From assembly GCF_033406955.1 (NCBI RefSeq), contig NZ_CP137734.1:2604001-2668000 (forward strand): 64,000 bases of DNA. Reading direction: 5' to 3'. Every line of letters starts with the position of its first letter. Position 1 is the first letter of the stretch. Source of the DNA: Streptomyces violaceoruber (GTDB lineage Bacteria > Actinomycetota > Actinomycetes > Streptomycetales > Streptomycetaceae). This document shows positions 43,363 through 49,841 of the stretch, piece after piece. The notes under the pieces are model-generated. The model made no database searches and was not told the origin of the DNA. It saw nothing but the letters and a program-made list of their open reading frames with translations. Made by a program: the position numbers and the translations under genes.

Positions 43363-44220
43363 ATGCCGGACACCCAGCCCACCGTTCTGGTCCTGACCGC
43401 ACTCCCGCTCGAATACGCCGCGGTCCGCGCACACGTGGAGGAGCGGGAGGAGCGAGTGCACCGGGACGGCACCCGGATCGAAGTGGGCCGACTGTCGTCG
43501 ACTTCCTGGCACGTCGCCCTCGCCGAACTGGGCATGGGCGCCGAGCGCACCGCCGCTCTCACCACCCAGCTCATCCACTGGCTGCGCCCCGAGGCGGTGC
43601 TGTTCGTCGGGGTCGCGGGCAGTCTGAAGGACGACGTCGGGATCGGCGACGTCGTCGTGGGCACGCAGGTGTACGAGATCCACGGCGGCAAGCAGACCCC
43701 GGATGGCCTCCTGGTTCGGCCGAAGGCCCTGCCGGGCTCGCACGCGCTGGAGCAGACGGCCCGTTCCGCGGTGCGGGACATGCCCGGCGTACGGGCACAC
43801 TTCATGCCGATCGCCACGGGGGATGTCGTCCTGGCGGACGCCGAGTCCGAGATCGCCCGGTTCCTCCGCCGGAACTACAACGACGCGGGCGCGATCGAGA
43901 TGGAGGGCTCGGGCGCCCTTCGGGCGGCCCACCTGAGCGGCCAGTTGAACGCCCTGGTCATCCGGGGCATCAGCGACCGGGCCGACGCCGAGAAGCACAG
44001 GGCCGACGCCTCGGGTTCACAGCAGCGCGCCGCCGAGCAGGCCGCGGCGGTGACGGTGGCCGTGCTGCACAAGCACCGGCCCCGTGAGGGTTCCTCCGAC
44101 TCCGGGGAGGAGCCCCAAGAGCTCCGGGCCAGGGGAGCGACGTACGGCGGAGACCACATCGACTTCCGGGGCGGCACCTTCCACGGCCCCGTCACCGGCA
44201 AGGGGGACCGGCGGCGTTAG
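43363..44220 (+). CDS. Nucleoside phosphorylase-like protein with C-terminal signalling motif
   Basis: A 285-residue protein. Residues 1-235 form a PNP/UDP-phosphorylase (MTA/SAH nucleosidase) fold: LVLTALPLEYAAVRAHV, VGVAGSLKDDVGIGDVVVGTQV, the substrate motif AIEMEGSGAL and the catalytic-type Asp in VIRGISDRAD. After a charged linker (about 236-255) the tail carries TYGGDHIDFRGGTFHGPVTG, matching residues 91-103 of the STAND ATPase. PNP-fold domains occur as effectors or sensors in NLR-like conflict systems; here the tail would be the bait. ATG 43363 is preferred because TAACTT lies six bases upstream (leaderless); ATG 43357 is in frame too. Confidence 0.9.
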   Translation: MPDTQPTVLVLTALPLEYAAVRAHVEEREERVHRDGTRIEVGRLSSTSWHVALAELGMGAERTAALTTQLIHWLRPEAVLFVGVAGSLKDDVGIGDVVVGTQVYEIHGGKQTPDGLLVRPKALPGSHALEQTARSAVRDMPGVRAHFMPIATGDVVLADAESEIARFLRRNYNDAGAIEMEGSGALRAAHLSGQLNALVIRGISDRADAEKHRADASGSQQRAAEQAAAVTVAVLHKHRPREGSSDSGEEPQELRARGATYGGDHIDFRGGTFHGPVTGKGDRRR

Positions 44221-44297
44221 GGCCGGCGCTCACGGTCCGGTCCCCCGAGCGACCGCCGCCCTGCCACCCCGGTCACCGGGCGTGGCATGTCACCCGC

Positions 44298-44526
44298 CTG
44301 CGTATCGCCGTCACCGTCCACCCGCCGGGGCTGCTCCAGACCGGGGATCACGCCCGGGCGGTCTTCGCGGCGGTGATCCCCCGCCTGTCCTCGGACGACA
44401 TCGACGTCCCCAGCGGTCGCGCGGCGCCAGTCGGAGCACCTGCTGCGCATCTCCGACAGCGAGAACGTGAACCTGCGCGTCATCCCGTTCAAAGCCGGCA
44501 AGGCCGATCACCTCCTCCAGGGGTAA
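44298..44526 (+). pseudogene. Decayed XRE/DUF5753-type regulator fragment
   Basis: Two reading frames together recall DUF5753, the C-terminal domain of streptomycete helix-turn-helix regulators. The first frame gives PPGLLQTGDHARAVFAAVIP then RLSSDDID (from 44322); the second, shifted one base, gives RRQSEHLLRISDSENVNLRV then IPFKAG (from 44422), ending in TAA at 44524. The N-terminal helix-turn-helix and the C-terminal third are missing. So this is a truncated, frameshifted relic. It lies just after the phosphorylase-like gene, hinting that the STAND module once had, or replaced, a linked regulator. Confidence 0.65.
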
Positions 44527-44541
44527 TCCCGCGCACGCTCA

Positions 44542-44571
44542 TTGACCTGACTAGACCATTCCTCTTACGTT
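44542..44571 (+). promoter_or_regulatory. Promoter with operator-like spacer for sugar ABC operon
   Basis: TTGACC (44542-44547) and TACGTT (44566-44571) are 18 bases apart and can act as -35 and -10, giving a leader of about 47 bases. The spacer holds GACTAGACCATT, whose right half matches the TCTAGACCA half-site of GntR/DasR-type operators, but the left half is poor. A sugar-responsive repressor site is plausible, not proven. Confidence 0.5.
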
Positions 44572-44624
44572 CGCCACGCAGCCGTCCAGGCCACAGTGTC
44601 GTGTGCCCGTAGGAGGTCATGCCC

Positions 44625-46001
44625 GTGCGTCCCACCGTCCGGTTCACCGCCCTGTTCTCCCTCACCGCGCTCGCCGCCACCTCGCTCGCCGCCTGCTCGA
44701 GCGGCTCCGGCAGCGATCCGGACACGGTGAAGGTCTCCTTCAAGCAGTCGACGGACAACTCCATCAAGGTGATGGACACCTACCTCGGCGACATCAAGAA
44801 GCAGTTCGAGAAGGCCAACCCGGGGAAGAAGGTCGAGCTGGTGCCGATCAAGGCGCCGGACTCGGAGTACTACACCAAGCTCCAGCAGATGCTCCGCTCC
44901 CCCAAGACCGCGCCGGACCTGGTCTACGAGGACACGTTCCTCATCAACTCCGACATCACCAGCGGGTATCTGAAGCCGCTCGACGACTATCTCGCCGACT
45001 GGAAGGACTGGGACCAGTTCATCGACACGGCGAAGGCCGCGGCCAAGGGCGAGGACGGCAAGACGTACGGCGTGCCGGACGGGACGGACACCCGGGGCCT
45101 GTGGTTCAGCAAGGACGTGTTCGCCAAGGCCGGGCTGCCCGCCGACTGGCAGCCGAAGACCTGGGACGAGGTGCTCGACGCGGCCCGCACCATCAAGGAG
45201 AAGGTCCCCGGCGTCACACCGCTCAACGTCTACACCGGCAAGCCCGCCGGCGAGGCCGCGACCATGCAGGGCTTCGAGATGCTGCTGTACGGCACGGGCA
45301 CGGGGAGCGGCGGCTCCGATCCGCTGTACGACAAGGGCAGCAAGAAGTGGATCACGGCGGGGCAGGGGTTCGAGGACTCCCTCTCCTTCGTCGAGACCGT
45401 GTACAAGGAGAAGCTCGGTCCGGAGGTCTCCGACGCGCTCGACCCCAACTTCGGCACCAAGGTGCGCGGTGAGCTGCTGCCGCAGGGCAAGCTCGGGATC
45501 GCGCTCGACGGCTCCTGGCTGCCGCAGGACTGGTTGGAGGGCAGCGGGCACGAGTGGCCCGAGTGGTCGAAGGAGCTGGGGCTCGCCGCCATGCCGACCC
45601 AGAACGGGCAGGCGCCGGGACGGGTGAGCATGTCGGGCGGCTGGACCTGGGCCATTCCGGCCAAGGCGGGCAACCCCGACCTGGCCTTCGAGTTCGTCAA
45701 GACGATGCAGACCAAGGCGAACGCCCAGAAGTGGTACGTCGCCAACTCCGGCATCTCCGTCCGCGAGGACGTCGCCGAGGACCCCGCCTACGTCGACGCC
45801 CAGCCCGGCATCAAGTTCTTCACCGACCTCGTCGCCGACACCCACTACCGGCCCGCCTACCCGGCGTACCCGAAGGTGTCCGTCGCCATCCAGGAGGCCA
45901 TGGAGGGCGTGACGACCGGTGACAAGTCGGTCGAGGAGGCGGCGCGCGGCTACGACGAGGCGCTCAAGGAGGCCACCGACAACCAGGTGGTGAGCAAGTG
46001 A
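44625..46001 (+). CDS. Sugar ABC transporter substrate-binding lipoprotein
   Basis: A solute-binding lipoprotein of about 458 residues (extracellular, lipid-anchored). I prefer GTG 44625 because AGGAGG is eight bases upstream; ATG 44619 lies only two bases from it. Signal peptide TALFSLTALAATSLAAC has lipobox LAAC (Cys 24). The body is a family 1 (maltose/oligosaccharide) binding protein: FEKANPGKKVELVPIKAP, TKLQQMLRSPKTAPDLVYED, KTYGVPDGTDTRGLWFSKDVF, GKLGIALDGSWLPQDW, and SGGWTWAIPAKAGNPDLAFEFVK. It is the first gene of an operon with two permeases. The actual sugar is unknown. Confidence 0.93.
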   Translation: MRPTVRFTALFSLTALAATSLAACSSGSGSDPDTVKVSFKQSTDNSIKVMDTYLGDIKKQFEKANPGKKVELVPIKAPDSEYYTKLQQMLRSPKTAPDLVYEDTFLINSDITSGYLKPLDDYLADWKDWDQFIDTAKAAAKGEDGKTYGVPDGTDTRGLWFSKDVFAKAGLPADWQPKTWDEVLDAARTIKEKVPGVTPLNVYTGKPAGEAATMQGFEMLLYGTGTGSGGSDPLYDKGSKKWITAGQGFEDSLSFVETVYKEKLGPEVSDALDPNFGTKVRGELLPQGKLGIALDGSWLPQDWLEGSGHEWPEWSKELGLAAMPTQNGQAPGRVSMSGGWTWAIPAKAGNPDLAFEFVKTMQTKANAQKWYVANSGISVREDVAEDPAYVDAQPGIKFFTDLVADTHYRPAYPAYPKVSVAIQEAMEGVTTGDKSVEEAARGYDEALKEATDNQVVSK

Positions 46002-46939
46002 CGGCCACCGCGCCGGAGCACGCCGGGCCGGAGGTGCGGAAGGCGCCCGCGTCTCCGCCCTCCGGCACCCGGCCCGGCACCGTCCGGCGCTCCCTCTTCC
46101 GCGCCCTGCCCGTCTCCCCCGCCGTCGTCCTGCTGCTGCTCTTCCTCGCCGGTCCGATCGTCTACTGCGTCGTCATCGCCTTCACCGACCTCCAGCTCAC
46201 CGGGCAGGCGCAGGAGTCCTTCGTCGGGTTCGACAACTTCACCCGCGCCTTCAAGGACGAGGCGTTCCTCAACGCCGTATGGCTGACCCTGGTGTTCACC
46301 GTGCTGTCCTCGCTGATCGGGCAGAACACGCTGGGGCTCGCCCTGGCCTCGCTGATGCAGCGGGCCTCGAAGCCGGTCCGCACGCTCACCGGTGGCATCG
46401 TTGTCACGGCCTGGGTGCTGCCGGAGGTGGTGGCGGGCTTCCTGCTCTACGCCTTCTTCCGCCGCGAGGGCACCCTCAACGCCATCCTGGACTGGCTCCA
46501 CCTTCCCTCCCAGAACTGGCTGTTCACGCTGCCGATCCTGGCGGTGTCCTTCGCCAACGTGTGGCGCGGCACGGCGTTCTCGATGCTGGTGTACTCGGCC
46601 GCGCTGAACGAGATCCCCAAGGAGGTCACCGAGGCCGCCGAGGTCGACGGCGCGAGCGGCTGGCGCCGGATGTGGCACATCACGCTGCCGATGATCCGGC
46701 GCTCCATCGGCACCAACCTGATGCTCAACACGCTCCAGACCCTGTCGGTCTTCGGGCTGATCTGGGTGATGACGCGGGGCGGGCCGAGCGGCAAGAGCCA
46801 GACGCTGCCGCTGTTCATGTACGAGCAGGCCTTCCAGAACAGCCTGATCGGGTACGGCACGGCGGTGGCGCTGCTGCTGTTGCTGATCGGCTCGCTGTTC
46901 TCGGTCGTGTACCTGCGCCTGCTGCGGACGGAGGTCTGA
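45998..46939 (+). CDS. Sugar ABC transporter permease, MalF/UgpA-like
   Basis: A 313-residue membrane subunit with six helices after a Pro-rich cytoplasmic N-terminus of about 35 residues. The EAA loop that docks the ATPase reads EIPKEVTEAAEVDGASGWRR then ITLPMI. GTG at 45998 overlaps the binding-protein stop (GTGA), so translation is coupled. It forms a heterodimeric channel with the next gene's product. No ATPase gene follows; streptomycete importers of this type commonly use a shared MsiK ATPase encoded elsewhere. Confidence 0.94.
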   Translation: MTATAPEHAGPEVRKAPASPPSGTRPGTVRRSLFRALPVSPAVVLLLLFLAGPIVYCVVIAFTDLQLTGQAQESFVGFDNFTRAFKDEAFLNAVWLTLVFTVLSSLIGQNTLGLALASLMQRASKPVRTLTGGIVVTAWVLPEVVAGFLLYAFFRREGTLNAILDWLHLPSQNWLFTLPILAVSFANVWRGTAFSMLVYSAALNEIPKEVTEAAEVDGASGWRRMWHITLPMIRRSIGTNLMLNTLQTLSVFGLIWVMTRGGPSGKSQTLPLFMYEQAFQNSLIGYGTAVALLLLLIGSLFSVVYLRLLRTEV

Positions 46940-46940
46940 G

Positions 46941-47831
46941 ATGACGGACACGGTCGCGCCTCGCCCGGCTTCTCGGACGTCCCGGGCGGCCCGCCGTACG
47001 ACCCCCGCCGCCCGGCGCAACCGGCGCCGCACCGCCGCCGACGCCGGGCTGCTGGTGGCGGCCGCGGCCTTCGTACTGCCGCTGGCCTGGGTGGTGCTGT
47101 CCGCCCTCGACCCGCACGCGAGTCTGCGGGTGAAGGTCCCCGACGGGGTGACGCTGGACAACTTCGACGCGATCCTCACCCCGGAGATCACCTTCACCCC
47201 GCTGCTCAACAGCCTGATCCTGTGCGGCGGGGCGACGCTGCTGACGGTGGTGTGCGCGGTGCTCGCGGCGTATCCGCTCTCCCGCTTCCGGTCGCGGCTG
47301 AACCGGCCCTTCCTGCTGACGATCCTGTTCGCGACCAGCCTGCCGATCACGGCGATCATGGTGCCCGTCTACGCCCTGTTCGTGCGGGTGAACATGATCG
47401 ACACCATGCAGGGGACGATCTTCTTCTTCGCCGCCTCGCAGCTGCCCTTCGCGATCTGGTTGATGAAGAACTTCATGGACGGGGTGCCGAAGGAGCTGGA
47501 GGAGGCGGCGTGGACGGACGGGGCGTCGTCCTTCCAGTCGCTGCTGCGGATCGTGCTGCCGCTGATGGGGCCAGGGGTGGCGGTGGTGACGGTGTTCTCG
47601 TTCGTGATGATGTGGGGGAACTTCTTCGTCCCCTTCATGCTGCTGCTCTCCCCCGACCAGATGCCCGCCTCGGTCAGCATCAACGACTTCTTCGGCAACC
47701 GGGGCATGGTGGCGTACGGACAGCTGGCGGCGTTCTCGATCGTCTACTCCACACCGGTCGTGCTGCTGTACGTGCTGATCTCCCGGCGACTGGGCGGCGG
47801 CTTCGCGCTGGGCGGTGCGGTGAAGGGGTAG
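46941..47831 (+). CDS. Sugar ABC transporter permease, MalG/UgpE-like
   Basis: A 296-residue membrane subunit, six helices after an Arg-rich N-terminus (RTSRAARRTTPAARRNRRR). EAA loop: VPKELEEAAWTDGASSFQSL then IVLPLMGPG. The start lies one base after the previous stop. It partners the upstream permease. The operon ends here with no ATPase, and the short gap to the next gene holds no strong hairpin. Confidence 0.94.
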   Translation: MTDTVAPRPASRTSRAARRTTPAARRNRRRTAADAGLLVAAAAFVLPLAWVVLSALDPHASLRVKVPDGVTLDNFDAILTPEITFTPLLNSLILCGGATLLTVVCAVLAAYPLSRFRSRLNRPFLLTILFATSLPITAIMVPVYALFVRVNMIDTMQGTIFFFAASQLPFAIWLMKNFMDGVPKELEEAAWTDGASSFQSLLRIVLPLMGPGVAVVTVFSFVMMWGNFFVPFMLLLSPDQMPASVSINDFFGNRGMVAYGQLAAFSIVYSTPVVLLYVLISRRLGGGFALGGAVKG

Positions 47832-47951
47832 GAGCCGGGGTGTGGGGCGGGGGCGCACCCGGGTCCGCGCACCCCCGTACGTTCCTACAATCCGTATCGC
47901 TGGCCGAACAGCCCGTAGTCAGCATCGCCGCGGACCCCTACGGTGTGGCGC

Positions 47952-48656
47952 GTGCGCCGACCCTCACCCGGCCCGAGCCAGTCGGGCCCTCCGTTCAACG
48001 CCCTCGCCGCCCGCCGGCTGCGTGCCGCCCTCAACATGGGACCCGAGCACGTCGCCCACGGCATACGGGTCTCGTACGGGCTGCCGTACGTCTCCCCCGA
48101 CCTCGTCATCGCCTGGGAGCGGGGGACCGCCTTGCCCGAGGGGCCGGAGCTGACCGCGCTCGCCGGGGTGCTGTGGTGCTCGCCCGGTGAGCTGATCGGG
48201 CGGCCGCAGTCCCTGCGCGAGCACCGCGTCGCCCGCGGTCTGGCACCCGAGGACGTGGCCCGTGCGGTCGGGCTCGGTCTTCCCGCCTACCTGCGGATGG
48301 AGGAGTCGGACGACTGGCGCGGCACCGACCGCCAGTCGGCCCAGCTCGCCGACGTGCTGGGGCTCACGCTGCCCGACTTCGTGACCGTCACGGGGCGCGA
48401 GGAGAAGCTGGCCGACCTGCTGACGAGCGCGGTGACCACGCGCTGGCAGGGTTGTGTGCGCCCGATCGCCAAGCTGGCACCGCTGGACCGGCGCGTCCTG
48501 GAGAACGTCCTCCAGGTGCTGCACCAGGACTACCAGGGGCGGATGGCCGCCACCCTCAGCTGGGGCGGCGGCGCCCCCGACTCGAGCGCCGGGGGCCGGG
48601 ACTTCCTCGACCGGATCGTGGACCACTTCTGGACGGCGGTCGAGAGGCACCCCTAG
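47952..48656 (+). CDS. Helix-turn-helix (XRE-like) DNA-binding protein with two HTH segments
   Basis: A 234-residue protein with two lambda-repressor-like segments in tandem: NALAARRLRAALNMGPEHVAHGI with SPDLVIAWERGTALPEGPEL (about 17-70), and LREHRVARGLAPEDVARAVGL with PAYLRMEESDDW (about 86-120). The C-terminal half (GREEKLADLLTSAVTTRWQGC...LENVLQVLHQDYQGRM) is helical, of unknown function. GTG at 47952 has TACGGT exactly seven bases upstream, suggesting leaderless mRNA; the annotated-style longer start at GTG 47943 would overlap that -10. It is convergent with pfkA, ten bases away. It is not obviously linked to the sugar operon before it, though a regulatory role is conceivable. Confidence 0.85.
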   Translation: MRRPSPGPSQSGPPFNALAARRLRAALNMGPEHVAHGIRVSYGLPYVSPDLVIAWERGTALPEGPELTALAGVLWCSPGELIGRPQSLREHRVARGLAPEDVARAVGLGLPAYLRMEESDDWRGTDRQSAQLADVLGLTLPDFVTVTGREEKLADLLTSAVTTRWQGCVRPIAKLAPLDRRVLENVLQVLHQDYQGRMAATLSWGGGAPDSSAGGRDFLDRIVDHFWTAVERHP

Positions 48657-48665
48657 AGGGGAGGC

Positions 48666-49691
48666 CTAGAAGACGGACTCCGCCTCGTCCATCCGGTCCT
48701 TCGGGACCGTCTTCAGCTCGGTGACCGCCTCCGCCAGCGGCACCATCACCACGTCGGTGCCGCGCAGCGCCGTCATCCGGCCGAAGTCGCCCCGGTGCGC
48801 GGCCTCCACCGCGTGCCAGCCGAAGCGGGTGGCGAGGACGCGGTCGTACGCGGTGGGCACGCCGCCGCGCTGGACGTGGCCGAGGATGACCGGCTTGGCC
48901 TCCTTGCCGAGCCGGCGCTCCAGCTCGAAGGCGAGCGCGGTGCCGATGCCCTGGAAGCGCTCGTGGCCGAACTTGTCGATCGCGCCCTTGCCGTAGTCCA
49001 TGGAGCCCTCGGCGGGGTGGGCACCCTCGGCGACGCAGACGACGGCGAACTTCTTGCCGCGGGAGAAGCGCTCCTCGACCATCTTGACCAGGTCGGCGGG
49101 GTCGAAGGGGCGCTCGGGCAGGCAGATGCCGTGGGCACCGGCGGCCATGCCGGACTCCAGGGCGATCCAGCCGGCGTGCCGGCCCATGACCTCGACGACC
49201 ATCACGCGCTGGTGGGACTCGGCGGTGGTCTTGAGGCGGTCCATGGCCTCGGTCGCGACACCGACCGCCGTGTCGAAGCCGAAGGTGCGGTCGGTGGAGG
49301 AGATGTCGTTGTCGATGGTCTTCGGCACGCCGACCACCGGGAGCCCGGCGTCGGACAGCATCCGGGCGGCCGTGAGGGTGCCCTCGCCGCCGATCGGGAT
49401 CAGGGCGTCGATGCCGAAGTTCTGGATCATGTCGCCCGCGTTCTCGCAGGCCTCGCGGAGCCGGTCGCGCTCCAGTCGGGAGGAGCCGAGGATGGTGCCG
49501 CCGCGGGCGAGGATGCCGCTGACCGCGTTGAGGTCCAGGGCGCGGTAACGGCCGTCCAGCAGCCCCGCGTAGCCGTCCTCGAAGCCGATGACCTCGTCGC
49601 CGTAGTTGTCCACCGCTCGGTGCACGACCGACCGGATCACTGCGTTCAGGCCGGGGCAGTCGCCGCCTGCGGTGAGAACTCCGATACGCAT
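48666..49691 (-). CDS. pfkA: 6-phosphofructokinase PfkA
   Basis: A 341-residue glycolytic enzyme phosphorylating fructose-6-phosphate. ATG 49691 gives the canonical N-terminus MRIGVLTAGGDCPGLNAVIR, with AGGAG about ten bases upstream. Key motifs: GGEGTLTAARML (the phosphoryl-donor loop, near 100), PKTIDNDIS with catalytic Asp (near 122), MGRHAGWIAL (near 168) and HVQRGGVPTAYDR. The Glu in GGEGT and the PKTIDND phrase are typical of the actinobacterial group III PFKs, which include ATP- and PPi-dependent members, so the donor should not be assumed from the sequence alone. It is divergent from pta-ackA-pyk, 150 bases away. Confidence 0.94.
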   Translation of the reverse strand: MRIGVLTAGGDCPGLNAVIRSVVHRAVDNYGDEVIGFEDGYAGLLDGRYRALDLNAVSGILARGGTILGSSRLERDRLREACENAGDMIQNFGIDALIPIGGEGTLTAARMLSDAGLPVVGVPKTIDNDISSTDRTFGFDTAVGVATEAMDRLKTTAESHQRVMVVEVMGRHAGWIALESGMAAGAHGICLPERPFDPADLVKMVEERFSRGKKFAVVCVAEGAHPAEGSMDYGKGAIDKFGHERFQGIGTALAFELERRLGKEAKPVILGHVQRGGVPTAYDRVLATRFGWHAVEAAHRGDFGRMTALRGTDVVMVPLAEAVTELKTVPKDRMDEAESVF

Positions 49692-49841
49692 CGTGCTGTG
49701 TCTCCTGCTCGCTGTTGACACCGGTGAGCCGATCCAATTGTTCCACGGCCCGGGCGGCGGTGGACGCTGACGGGCGCCTTAACCATCGCCGGGGGTACTG
49801 TCAAGAGGATTCCGCTCACCCCTACGAAACGGAGAGCACGC

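Noticed and set aside
42790..43998. 402-codon version of the four-helix membrane protein
   Set aside because: The extra 220 codons are antisense to the phosphorylase-like gene and have no membrane or domain character; GTG 43329 has a good ribosome site.
44548..44560. A full DasR (dre) site before the sugar operon
   Set aside because: Only the right half resembles the consensus; left half matches at about 3 of 7 positions.
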